The notes: generated by a model from the sequence alone, not told the origin. A stretch of 64,000 bases of DNA from an uncultured Flavobacteriales bacterium (GCA_937973555.1 CALJKL010000096.1:32390-96389); one strand, 5' to 3'. Shown: positions 52,952-61,241, counted from the stretch's first letter. A program made the numbers and translations.

Positions 52952-53944
52952 GTGGAATTCTTCAATAATCATAAAACGCTTTTTGGATCTGCGGTTTTGC
53001 TTTTTATTTTCTTAACCCTTTATATTGCTATTTTGCCGGCTTTAGAGAATCAGAAAATCAATAAACCGCTGCCTAAGCAATCTAAAATTCTGACTAAAGA
53101 AGAACGCTCAGGAAAAATGGTATTTCTAGAAAATGGCTGTGTGGCATGCCATACACAGCAGGTAAGAAATGTGGATATGGATAATGTTTTCGGAAGCAGA
53201 CCAAGTATTCCGGCAGATTTTGCCATGAATACCAGAACAGATATTTGGAGAAATACAGCAAATTTAATGGGAACCGAAAGAACTGGTCCAGACCTTACCA
53301 ACATTGGAGAAAGACAACCCAGCGAAGAGTGGCATCTTTTGCATTTGTACCAACCAAGGGCTGCGGTATCAGCATCTATCATGCCGTCATACAAATGGCT
53401 TTTTATTGAAAAAGATTATCTTGACTCTGGCGATATAGAAGTGAAAATTCCTGCAAAATATCTTACCCATAAATCCAAAAAAATTGTGGCCACACAAAAA
53501 GTCCTTCATTTGGTAGCCTATCTTAAATCTTTGAAACAAGTAAATTATACAGACAATACCGTAATTCCTTCGTTTTTATATAAACAGCCGGAAAAAGAGT
53601 CTTCTAAAACAGGCGTTGCAAATGCTCCTAATGGGGCAGATTTATTTACAGCTAATTGCGCTTCTTGCCACCAAGCAAACGGAGAAGGTCTTCCTGGAGC
53701 TTTCCCTCCGCTGAAAAACAGCCCGGTGGTAACCGGTGAAGACATAGAATTATATGTTACTATCATTATGAAAGGATATGATCCAAGGCCGGAATATGCC
53801 ACAATGCCTCCGGTGGGCACCAATGCGAAGTTTACTCCAGAGCAGGTAGCAGCCATCATGAATCACGAAAGAACCAGCTGGGGTAACAATGCCAAAAAAG
53901 TAACAGTAGATGAAGTAAAAACAATAATGGATAAAATAAAATAG
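52952..53944 (+). CDS. Diheme cytochrome c subunit: CcoO domain plus CcoP-like C-terminal heme domain
   Basis: A GTG start at 52952 gives 330 residues; it lies 4 bases after the catalytic subunit. One membrane anchor (about 10-30) is followed by a CcoO-like domain with heme motif CVACH and its typical GTERTGPDLTNIGERQPSEEW and ESIMPSYKWL-like (ASIMPSYKWLF) segments. Then comes a second class I cytochrome c domain with CASCH and a MPPVG Met ligand. A cbb3 complex normally has CcoO (one heme c) and CcoP (two heme c). This single protein may do both jobs. Confidence 0.85.
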   Translation: MEFFNNHKTLFGSAVLLFIFLTLYIAILPALENQKINKPLPKQSKILTKEERSGKMVFLENGCVACHTQQVRNVDMDNVFGSRPSIPADFAMNTRTDIWRNTANLMGTERTGPDLTNIGERQPSEEWHLLHLYQPRAAVSASIMPSYKWLFIEKDYLDSGDIEVKIPAKYLTHKSKKIVATQKVLHLVAYLKSLKQVNYTDNTVIPSFLYKQPEKESSKTGVANAPNGADLFTANCASCHQANGEGLPGAFPPLKNSPVVTGEDIELYVTIIMKGYDPRPEYATMPPVGTNAKFTPEQVAAIMNHERTSWGNNAKKVTVDEVKTIMDKIK

Positions 53945-53946
53945 AA

Positions 53947-54222
53947 ATGAAAAAATTTTTAACAAATACGATCCTCTTGCTGGGCATTTTTATTTCAAAT
54001 GCCTCTATTGCCTGTGAAACATGTAAAATAAATCAGCCCAAAATAACCAGAAATCTAGTACATGGCGTTGGTCCGGAAAGCAATTGGGATTGGTTTATTG
54101 TAGGTTTTGTGGTTTTATTGACCATACTGTCTCTCTTTCTTTCTATAAAATATCTTTTGAAACCAGGAGAAAAAAACAGTAATCACATTAAATATTCCTT
54201 ATTCATAAATAATTTGCCATGA
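53947..54222 (+). CDS. Small membrane protein with periplasmic CxxC, putative oxidase subunit
   Basis: The protein has 91 residues: signal-like segment (1-22), then CETC (Cys23 and Cys26), a short loop QPKITRNLVHGVGPESNWDW, one membrane helix (about 48-70) and a basic tail. CxxC without His is not a heme c site; it could bind copper or form a disulfide, or Cys23 could be a lipid anchor. I do not recognise the family. It lies 2 bases after the cytochrome gene and overlaps the next gene by 4, so it is probably part of the oxidase. Confidence 0.6.
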   Translation: MKKFLTNTILLLGIFISNASIACETCKINQPKITRNLVHGVGPESNWDWFIVGFVVLLTILSLFLSIKYLLKPGEKNSNHIKYSLFINNLP

Positions 54223-54626
54223 ACAACATTCATAGTAAGGTGTATCTTTTTATAGACGAAGAACCTCATCCAATTGCAGAACTGGAAACCCCCATAGTAT
54301 TTGATTTTGACACAAAGAAGCTTGCCGATGGAAAACATGTGCTTAAAATTATCAGCAGGTCTCCTTCCGGCAAAGAGGGGATAGAGAAAATTAATTTTTA
54401 TGTGGCCAATGGTCCATCTATAAATATAGAGGGCTTAAAAAATGAAGATGTAGTAGACGGCATATTGCCGCTTATGATAAACGCCTATGATAAAGGAGAT
54501 CAAAAAAGTTTTATAATTACAGGTAGTGAAACACCACGTACTATCCCTATTTGGATTTGGATTATTGTATTGGTTTTTGTTGCATGGGCCATCTATTATG
54601 AAATAACAAGCTCATATATACAATAA
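54219..54626 (+). CDS. Tail-anchored beta-rich protein, putative oxidase accessory subunit
   Basis: The protein has 135 residues. Residues 1-105 lack a signal peptide and look like an Ig-like beta sandwich (KVYLFIDEEPHPIAELETPI, KLADGKHVLKIISRS). A single membrane helix lies near the C-terminus (about 110-127, IPIWIWIIVLVFVAWAIYY). It overlaps the CETC gene by 4 bases and ends the cluster. The function is unknown; a membrane-tethered assembly or structural part is the simplest reading. Confidence 0.55.
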   Translation: MNNIHSKVYLFIDEEPHPIAELETPIVFDFDTKKLADGKHVLKIISRSPSGKEGIEKINFYVANGPSINIEGLKNEDVVDGILPLMINAYDKGDQKSFIITGSETPRTIPIWIWIIVLVFVAWAIYYEITSSYIQ

Positions 54627-54644
54627 TCAATCTACATTGCCATT

Positions 54645-55079
54645 TTATTGATATTTATTTAACTTCTTTCGATAATAAAAAATAGGAATGATAAGCAATA
54701 AAATAATCGGCTGAATGACAAACCTTCTTATCGAAAAAGTAAAAAGATAGCCAATTTCCATTTTAGAAAAAAGACACCAAAGATATATTGAAAAGAAAAA
54801 CAGAAAAGCAATAGCCATCAAAATGACAGCTTGTATGGTCCATCTTTTTTTCAGGAATATAAAATGTATCACTAGGGCAGAGAAGAATAAATTCAATAGA
54901 AATCGGAACAATAAACTAACAATTAATTTTCTTGTATCAAATTCCGGAATTTTTGCTGCCTTAAAATCTCCTCTGAAATATTCTAAAAAAGGATCGTAAA
55001 AGATTTTGTCTTCTAAAAACCTTATGGAGATTAAGCCCAAAATCCCCACAAAGACCCATACCCAATTAAGAATTCTCAT
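54645..55079 (-). CDS. Exosortase F system-associated membrane protein
   Basis: The ATG at 55079 (MRILNWVWVFVGILGLISIR) is chosen; a longer frame to 55133 lies inside xrtF. The product has 144 residues and about four membrane segments, with a DPFLEYFRGDF loop. Proteins like this follow xrtF in Flavobacteriia and are named for that link; the activity is unknown. It overlaps xrtF by 14 bases. Confidence 0.8.
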   Translation of the reverse strand: MRILNWVWVFVGILGLISIRFLEDKIFYDPFLEYFRGDFKAAKIPEFDTRKLIVSLLFRFLLNLFFSALVIHFIFLKKRWTIQAVILMAIAFLFFFSIYLWCLFSKMEIGYLFTFSIRRFVIQPIILLLIIPIFYYRKKLNKYQ

Positions 55080-55596
55080 CTTTAATGACAAATTTATTAA
55101 TCCAAACCAACCATAAAGCCACAACTCCACCATAAATGACCGCAGGAAAAAAATAATCGTGTGCTGGCTTGCTATATTCCGGAAAATCTACCACAATTAT
55201 ATTCAAAAAATATATTCTTATTACGTTTAAAATGTATAAAATAAAAACTCCGGCAATAGCATAAAAAAAAGTCTTTGTGCCTCTGTAAAAAGCAAAAACA
55301 AAGGCCAAAAACAATATCATTACAGACACGGCATTGCACCCTTCTATCATGCGTGTTGCCGCCTTTCCATTCATATAAAACAATACTGTTTCATGCTTTG
55401 GGAAATCCTTGGTAACCATATCATAGCCAGAATGATTCAACAAAAAAAGGGTTTGGTTAGAAAGTGTTTTCGTGAAAAAATCTATGTGCCCTGAAAATTG
55501 GTTGAGGTATAGCTGATAGGCCAAAAACAAAATCAGCCAAATGCCTAGAAACCTAAGAAGTATATATAATATTTCTCTAAAATCTTTTTTCATCAT
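55066..55596 (-). CDS. xrtF: Exosortase F
   Basis: The 176-residue membrane protein has about five hydrophobic segments. The catalytic triad of exosortases is visible: Cys87 in EGCNAVSV, Arg127 in NVIRIYFLN and His146 in PAHDYFFP. Exosortases cut and rejoin C-terminal sorting tails of exported proteins. No sorting-tail substrate is seen in the window. ATG at 55596 or 55593 are both possible; a TAATTTTG -7 box (55599-55606, minus strand) lies 2 or 5 bases before them. It is divergent from the kinase-like gene at 55639. Confidence 0.9.
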   Translation of the reverse strand: MMKKDFREILYILLRFLGIWLILFLAYQLYLNQFSGHIDFFTKTLSNQTLFLLNHSGYDMVTKDFPKHETVLFYMNGKAATRMIEGCNAVSVMILFLAFVFAFYRGTKTFFYAIAGVFILYILNVIRIYFLNIIVVDFPEYSKPAHDYFFPAVIYGGVVALWLVWINKFVIKDENS

Positions 55597-55598
55597 TA

Positions 55599-55634
55599 CA
55601 AAATTAACTAAATATTTTTAATTCCCTATTTTTG
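55599..55634. promoter_or_regulatory. Compact divergent promoter region between xrtF and the kinase-like gene
   Basis: The 42 bases between the two starts hold TAATTTTG for xrtF (minus, 55599-55606) and TATTTTTG for the gene at 55639 (plus, 55627-55634). The plus-strand box is followed by CAAT and then the ATG, a 4-base gap. Both mRNAs would have almost no leader. Confidence 0.55.
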
Positions 55635-55638
55635 CAAT

Positions 55639-56649
55639 ATGAAGAACATAGAGGCAAAAAACTTTTTTGAAAAATATACAGAGCAACCTTCTGCTTCGTT
55701 TTTTGCATTGCCACAAAGCGGTTCTTCCAGAATTAATTTTATTGGTGAAACAGAACAACAAAAATTTGTAGTTACCTACAACGAAAACATCAAAGAAAAT
55801 GAAGCCTTCTTTTATTTTTCTGAAGTTTTTGAAAAACTGAAACTTAACACCCCTAAAATTTTTAAAATTAATGCGGAAAGGAATCTTTATGTTCAGGAAT
55901 TTTTAGGCGCCAATACTCTATCAGAAATTATTGCAAATGAAGGGCTTACCAAAGAGGTGGTTTCTTTGGTAAAACTAACTTTAGAAAAACTTTTAATTCT
56001 GCAAAAGGCCACCCAAAATAAAATAGACTTTTCCAAAACATTTGAATATGAAAAATATGATGAACTGCCCATAATGCATGATTTGTATTATTTCAAAAAC
56101 TTTTTAGTAGATGTTTTGGAGGTGCACTATCACAAATCTACCCTGCTCAAAGAATTCAAAAAAATAGCTCAAAAAATTGAAGCTTTAGAACCCAAAGGTT
56201 TAATGATAAGAGACTTCCAGGCTCGGAATATTCTGGCAAACAATGGAGATGTTTATTTCATTGATTATCAGGCAGCCATGGAGGGACCCGCCATGTATGA
56301 TGTAGTTTCTTTTTTGTTTCAGGCAAAGGCCAATTTTTCAGAAGATTTTAAAAACGAAATGTTAGATTATTATTTTTCTTTTTATGATAATGAAGAAGAA
56401 AAGAAAAGTCTGAGAGCATCTTTAAAATATTGCAAACTCATCCGTTTTATGCAAGTATTGGGGGCATATGGTTTCCGTGGATTGATTCAAAGAAAGCCTC
56501 ATTTTATGGGCAGTATAGAACAGGGAATTAAGAATTTGGTAGAATTTGCAAAACAGGAAGAAGAAATGAATCTTTATCCTGAACTGAAAAAAATTATCCT
56601 TGAATTAGAAACTGAGAAAATCAGAAAAAAACTTAAAGAAATGAACTGA
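55639..56649 (+). CDS. APH-fold sugar kinase (AmgK-like)
   Basis: The protein has 336 residues of the aminoglycoside phosphotransferase/choline kinase fold. The catalytic loop reads LMIRDFQARNILANN (Asp and Asn in R-D-x-x-x-x-N) and the metal Asp is in YFIDYQAAMEGP. AmgK of Pseudomonas and Tannerella phosphorylates MurNAc and GlcNAc at the anomeric position in peptidoglycan recycling. Three genes later comes a MurU-like uridylyltransferase, the usual AmgK partner. A true antibiotic-resistance role is unlikely given the context. Confidence 0.8.
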   Translation: MKNIEAKNFFEKYTEQPSASFFALPQSGSSRINFIGETEQQKFVVTYNENIKENEAFFYFSEVFEKLKLNTPKIFKINAERNLYVQEFLGANTLSEIIANEGLTKEVVSLVKLTLEKLLILQKATQNKIDFSKTFEYEKYDELPIMHDLYYFKNFLVDVLEVHYHKSTLLKEFKKIAQKIEALEPKGLMIRDFQARNILANNGDVYFIDYQAAMEGPAMYDVVSFLFQAKANFSEDFKNEMLDYYFSFYDNEEEKKSLRASLKYCKLIRFMQVLGAYGFRGLIQRKPHFMGSIEQGIKNLVEFAKQEEEMNLYPELKKIILELETEKIRKKLKEMN

Positions 56650-56673
56650 TAAGTTTTTAAAAATTAAATAAAT

Positions 56674-57087
56674 ATGTACAATAAACTCAATATAAAAATC
56701 TACAGTTTTTCTTATAAAAAAGGTGGAATTCCTGCTGATGAATCTGATAATGGCGGAGGCTTTGTTTTTGACTGCAGAGGCATATTAAACCCTGGAAGGA
56801 TAGATGAATACAAGCCTCAAACCGGAAACGACAAACCGGTGCAAGAATTTCTGGAAACCAAAACAGAAATGCCCAAATTTTTAGATCTCATTCAGCAATT
56901 GGTTTCTATAACTATTGATGATTATATTGCCCGAGGTTTCGAAAATCTGCAAATTTCTTTTGGATGCACCGGTGGACAACACAGAAGTGTCTATGGTGCT
57001 TTAAAAACCGCCGAGTTTTTGGATAAAAAATACGCCGATACGGTCAATATAACCGTTTCACATAACGAACAACCCCAACTGAACTAA
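56674..57087 (+). CDS. RapZ C-terminal-domain protein
   Basis: The protein has 137 residues and consists only of the RapZ C-terminal domain: YSFSYKKGGIPAD, FVFDCRGILNPG and SFGCTGGQHRSVYGAL match E. coli RapZ (SFGFKYGIPVDADYVFD and AIGCTGGKHRSVY). In E. coli this domain binds glucosamine-6-phosphate and controls GlmS through small RNAs. The N-terminal ATPase domain is absent. Sitting between the AmgK-like and MurU-like genes (24 and 13 base gaps), it probably senses an amino sugar. Confidence 0.85.
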   Translation: MYNKLNIKIYSFSYKKGGIPADESDNGGGFVFDCRGILNPGRIDEYKPQTGNDKPVQEFLETKTEMPKFLDLIQQLVSITIDDYIARGFENLQISFGCTGGQHRSVYGALKTAEFLDKKYADTVNITVSHNEQPQLN

Positions 57088-57100
57088 CCGCTCATCAATT

Positions 57101-57820
57101 ATGGTAAAAAAGGCATTAATTTTTGCGGCAGGAAAGGGCACCCGTTTGAAGCCCTTTACCGATAATCACCCTAAGGCGTTGGCGTTGGTAAATGATGTTC
57201 CGCTTTTGGAAAGGAATATCAAATATCTTCAGGGATATGGCATTAACGAATTTGTTATTAATGTTCATCATTTTGGAGCACAGATTGTGAATTTTTTAAA
57301 GGAGAAAGAAAATTTTGGAGCAAAAATTGATATTTCAGATGAAAAAGAGGAATTGTTGGAAACCGGGGGCGGATTGCTTTTTGCCAAAAAATTTCTGGAA
57401 AAAGAAGAAGATTTCATTATTATGAATGCTGATATACTTACTGATTTAGACATTTCTGCCTTGGTAAAATTCCATAAATCTCATGATAATGTGGCAAGTT
57501 TGGCAGTTTCGGACAGGCCAAGCTCCAGAAAACTGCTTTTCAATAAGGAAATGATTTTGAGGGGATGGATGAATAAAAATACCGGAGAGACAAGATTAGC
57601 AGAATTTAATGACAATTTTAAAGAGCTGGCTTTCAGCGGAATACATTGCTTACATTCTTCTATTTTTGACAAAATAAAAAGAACCGGAAAATTTTCTATT
57701 ATGGAAGAATATCTGGATTTAATGTTTGATAATCACATTCAAGGATTTGAACACCACGCTCATTTAATAGATGTAGGACGACCTGAATCTGTTTTAGAAG
57801 CCGAAAAATATTTTAACTAG
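57101..57820 (+). CDS. Sugar-1-phosphate nucleotidyltransferase (MurU-like)
   Basis: The 239-residue single nucleotidyltransferase domain has FAAGKGTRLKPFTDNHPKA at residues 8-26 and NADILTDLD as the metal site. Length and lack of a beta-helix match MurU, which makes UDP-MurNAc from MurNAc-1-P. Together with the AmgK-like kinase it would form a route that bypasses de novo UDP-MurNAc synthesis. A glucose or mannose substrate cannot be excluded. Confidence 0.82.
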   Translation: MVKKALIFAAGKGTRLKPFTDNHPKALALVNDVPLLERNIKYLQGYGINEFVINVHHFGAQIVNFLKEKENFGAKIDISDEKEELLETGGGLLFAKKFLEKEEDFIIMNADILTDLDISALVKFHKSHDNVASLAVSDRPSSRKLLFNKEMILRGWMNKNTGETRLAEFNDNFKELAFSGIHCLHSSIFDKIKRTGKFSIMEEYLDLMFDNHIQGFEHHAHLIDVGRPESVLEAEKYFN

Positions 57821-57826
57821 TTTTTT

Positions 57827-58546
57827 ATGATAGACGACAATTCTTTAGACGATAAAAGACTTCATGAAAGTTTCAGACAAAAGGCCTGGGACGAGACTAT
57901 TACCAAAGACAGTTGGATGGTCTTCAAGGTAATGGCAGAGTTTGTAGACGGTTACGAAAAAATGGCTAAAATAGGTCCTTGCGTTTCTATTTTTGGTTCG
58001 GCTCGCCTAAAACCCGAAGACAAGTATTATCAAATCGCGGTAGATATCGCCAAAAAAATTACAGAAATTGGCTTTGGAGTCATCACCGGAGGAGGTCCGG
58101 GAATTATGGAAGCCGGAAATAAGGGCGCCAAAGAAGGGAGTGGGAAATCTATAGGGCTTAATATAGAGCTGCCTTTTGAACAACAATTTAATACATATAT
58201 TGATAAGCCCTATACCATCAATTTCGATTACTTTTTTGTAAGAAAAGTAATGTTCGTAAAATATTCTCAAGGTTTTATTGTATTGCCTGGAGGCTTCGGT
58301 ACTTTGGATGAGCTTTCTGAAGCCTTGACGTTAATCCAAACCAACAAAATAGGTAGATTTCCTATTGTTTTGGTGGGCACAGAATTTTGGGCTGGCTTGC
58401 TTGATTGGTTTTCCAATACATTACTAAAAAAAGGACTGATTTCTGAAAAAGATTTAAGCCTTTTCAGGATTGTTGATACCGCAGAAGAGGCTGCTGCTCA
58501 TATTAAAGCCTTCTACGACAAATACTCTGTAAGCGTGAATTTTTAG
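57827..58546 (+). CDS. LOG family Rossmann protein (TIGR00730)
   Basis: The protein has 239 residues. GGGPGIMEAGNKGA and LPGGFGTLDELSE (PGGxGTxxE) are the LOG/YgdH motifs. LOG proteins release ribose-5-phosphate from nucleoside monophosphates. Relatives of this size include PpnN-like and cytokinin-activating enzymes. It lies 6 bases after the MurU-like gene and ends the run. Confidence 0.9.
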   Translation: MIDDNSLDDKRLHESFRQKAWDETITKDSWMVFKVMAEFVDGYEKMAKIGPCVSIFGSARLKPEDKYYQIAVDIAKKITEIGFGVITGGGPGIMEAGNKGAKEGSGKSIGLNIELPFEQQFNTYIDKPYTINFDYFFVRKVMFVKYSQGFIVLPGGFGTLDELSEALTLIQTNKIGRFPIVLVGTEFWAGLLDWFSNTLLKKGLISEKDLSLFRIVDTAEEAAAHIKAFYDKYSVSVNF

Positions 58547-58630
58547 AATTTGGCACACGATTTGACATTTTTTATATAAATTTGAGCAAATTATGATTTC
58601 TTTAATAGGAAATCCTTAAACATTTATAAA

Positions 58631-59098
58631 ATGAAAAAAATAATTGGTTTATTCGTATTATTTTTAATGGTATTAATGAGTTTTGATATTTCTGATTTTT
58701 ACTCTTCTCTTACAAAAGTGGATTATGTAGAAGGAAGCAAAACATTAAAATTTACTACCAAACTAAATTCTGGGCACATCGCCGATGTATTGAAAATAAA
58801 TCCAAACATTACGGCTTTTGAAGCCGAGGTAAAGAAATATGTCAACAATCATTTTGATGTCTATATCAATGGTCAAAATACCACACTTACTTTCACAGGA
58901 AGTCAAGTAGACGGCGAAACTGTTTGGGTATATTTTGAGGCCAATAATGTGTCTGATATTTCAACACTGAGAATTAAAAACAATATGTTGCTAGAGGCTT
59001 ATCCGAAACAGCTGAATCTAGTAAACATTGCCTACAAAGGATCTCAAAAAAACATGACTTTCATGCGTGGTAAAGAAGTGAATGAGGTTTCTTTCTAG
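58631..59098 (+). CDS. DUF6702-like exported protein
   Basis: The protein has 155 residues with a hydrophobic N-terminal signal (about 1-18, IIGLFVLFLMVLMSF). The rest is beta-rich and starts SLTKVDYVEGSKTLKFTTKL, typical of the DUF6702 family of Bacteroidota whose function is unknown. A TAAATTTG -7 box lies at 58577-58584. It ends at a shared terminator with the DUF5689 gene. Confidence 0.72.
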   Translation: MKKIIGLFVLFLMVLMSFDISDFYSSLTKVDYVEGSKTLKFTTKLNSGHIADVLKINPNITAFEAEVKKYVNNHFDVYINGQNTTLTFTGSQVDGETVWVYFEANNVSDISTLRIKNNMLLEAYPKQLNLVNIAYKGSQKNMTFMRGKEVNEVSF

Positions 59099-59120
59099 AA
59101 AATATTCATTATCAATAATA

Positions 59121-59149
59121 AAAACAGCGTCTAAATTAGACGCTGTTTT
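59121..59149. terminator. Bidirectional terminator between DUF6702 and DUF5689 genes
   Basis: AAAACAGCGTCTAA pairs with TTAGACGCTGTTTT with almost no loop beyond the A/T centre; A-run and T-run on either side serve both convergent genes. Confidence 0.87.
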
Positions 59150-59168
59150 TCTTTGTATTATAGAGAAC

Positions 59169-61223
59169 TTATTTCACTCCTTTTACTTCGAAATTATCTA
59201 CTTCCCATGTGGTAGAAGCTCCTGAAGCCGAGGTATATTTGAAGGCCACCACAAGGTCTTTGCCTTTGAAAGAGGTAACGTCTATTTTTCCTGAATTTAC
59301 AAAGCCCGAAAACGCCGCCAAATCCGTATCCAGAATGGCTTGTTTTTTAGTCCAAACCGTGTTGACGACATTTCCTGTGTAATTATCGGTAACATATACT
59401 TCCAGAGGATATCCTGCATATCTTCCATCGGTCTCGAAAGTGAAAAACACTTCATTATATCCTGAAGAAATGGTGATTTTTTTGGAAATCAACCAATCTT
59501 CATTTGTCTGGCGATTGCCATCTATCAAGGCACTTGGTGAAGGATTTCCGAAAGTGGCCGTCGTCCACACCTGTGTACCTGAAACACTTACTGCGGTCCA
59601 ATTGCTTAACGTTGAAAATCCATCATTAAAAACAACTTCATACACAGGTAGTGTGCCGTTGCATCTTACATTGTCAAAATCCGCATTGTACTGATAAGGA
59701 ATCCAAAGCTGATATGCACCATTAAATACGCTTAGTATAGCGGAAACATCTCCTTTGCCATTGTCAATTGTATTTCCTGAAAAATCAGCAAAATTGCTGG
59801 TTCTAAGAATGATTTTATTGCCGGAACAGTCTTCCAAAGTTAAATTGGTAGTAGCGGCAGATATGGCAAATGTTTTTCCTAAATCTGTTTCGGTGAACTG
59901 AACGCCCTTAATTTTTATCCATTTTCCTACATCTTCTGCTGTTAGTTGCGGAATAGTTTTTTCGGTAGGAATAACAGCCGTTGCTACTTCATTAGAATCA
60001 AAGAAATATTTGTAGACATCCGCTTCAGCGATTTGGCCAATGACTCCGCTGAAAGGCTGTCCGAGTTGAAATTCTCCACCGGATTTTCCTATGTAAAGGT
60101 CTTTCAGCTTTATCATTACCGTTTTGCCCACTTTGAATCTCGCATCCTGGAATAAATTTAACTTATTGATATTTACCCTTATTCCCCCGGTAGCGTCTTC
60201 TACATAAATGAATTTATAGAGATTTCCGGTTTCGTCGTTGGCGGTTACTTTTGCTTTCATATAGAAATTACCCGTAATCTGATTGTAGTTTCCGGATGTG
60301 TAGAGTTGCTTCAGTTCCGACACAGTTTTGGCGGTTAACGACGAAGAATCAAAAGCACAAGGATTGGCAGTAATGCCGTCTTTTCTAGGAAAATTGATCA
60401 TGCCGCTGAGGTCAGAAACATTATTGATAAACAATTGGTACGAAGAACCATATTTACTCAGAATTCCTATAAAATCTCCTTTTCCTGATGGCAACGTCTG
60501 ATTGGCAAAAGAGGCATATCCACTATTTCTCACTACTCTGGTAGTAACCGATGTAGTAGGGTCATTAATCTGTTTATCTACTGTTGCTCCATCTGGAGCA
60601 AATTGTGAACATAAAACTTTAGCATCAAATTCTGCATTCGGTACTTTTATCAAGCAACCAATATATTGGTCGTTTGCAGTCTTCATATCAGCAAGCGTCA
60701 TTTCTTTCGGAACCAGGGTTGCTTTATCGCTGCATGATCTAATAATAGACGAAAAAACTGTCTTTTCTGGAATTCTTCCAAAGGTTGCGTCCGTCATATA
60801 GCCCAATTGTTTGATGCCGCCATAGGTTCCTATAGCAAGACCTTTTAATTTGATATAAACTTTGTACCCTTGGGGATATTTGGCATACATGCTTACCGCA
60901 TCAGCGCTTATCACTAATCCTTGAGTAGGATTAGATGGCGCATCTTGTATGTAAAGGTATTTGTAGATGTTACCTGTTTCGTCTGTGGAGGAAACATAGC
61001 CGGTAACGTAAGCATTTTCTGTAAAACTCTGATTTTGAGTTTTGTTTTTAAGGTCTGCAATGGTCCATTTCACAAAATTATTGGCTGGATCTGTGAAATA
61101 AGACTCTGTCTGGCATTGGCCGTTCATATCTGGAGCAGCGTATTCGTCATCGTGTACGCAACCCATTAAAAGCAGCATAAATAGGCCAATAAAAATTTTT
61201 ATATGGGAAAAATGTTTTTTCAT
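59169..61223 (-). CDS. Surface lipoprotein with two DUF5689 domains and a choice-of-anchor-like C-domain
   Basis: The protein has 684 residues with a lipoprotein signal (Cys at 22, LLLMGC). Two repeated DUF5689/OB-like units are visible (about 45-265 and 285-520): YVSSTDETGNIYKYLYIQD and KVTANDETGNLYKFIYVED. The last part (about 525-684) is a jelly-roll choice-of-anchor domain (SNWTAVSVSGTQVWTTATFG). No type IX sorting tail is visible. It lies 18 bases after a TonB-dependent receptor on the same strand, so it probably captures the receptor's cargo on the cell surface. Confidence 0.82.
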   Translation of the reverse strand: MKKHFSHIKIFIGLFMLLLMGCVHDDEYAAPDMNGQCQTESYFTDPANNFVKWTIADLKNKTQNQSFTENAYVTGYVSSTDETGNIYKYLYIQDAPSNPTQGLVISADAVSMYAKYPQGYKVYIKLKGLAIGTYGGIKQLGYMTDATFGRIPEKTVFSSIIRSCSDKATLVPKEMTLADMKTANDQYIGCLIKVPNAEFDAKVLCSQFAPDGATVDKQINDPTTSVTTRVVRNSGYASFANQTLPSGKGDFIGILSKYGSSYQLFINNVSDLSGMINFPRKDGITANPCAFDSSSLTAKTVSELKQLYTSGNYNQITGNFYMKAKVTANDETGNLYKFIYVEDATGGIRVNINKLNLFQDARFKVGKTVMIKLKDLYIGKSGGEFQLGQPFSGVIGQIAEADVYKYFFDSNEVATAVIPTEKTIPQLTAEDVGKWIKIKGVQFTETDLGKTFAISAATTNLTLEDCSGNKIILRTSNFADFSGNTIDNGKGDVSAILSVFNGAYQLWIPYQYNADFDNVRCNGTLPVYEVVFNDGFSTLSNWTAVSVSGTQVWTTATFGNPSPSALIDGNRQTNEDWLISKKITISSGYNEVFFTFETDGRYAGYPLEVYVTDNYTGNVVNTVWTKKQAILDTDLAAFSGFVNSGKIDVTSFKGKDLVVAFKYTSASGASTTWEVDNFEVKGVK

Positions 61224-61241
61224 ATTATGTTTTTAAATCGA

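Noticed and set aside
55639..56649. Aminoglycoside-resistance kinase.
   Set aside because: The fold is shared, but the RapZ-like and MurU-like neighbours favour a cell-wall sugar kinase.
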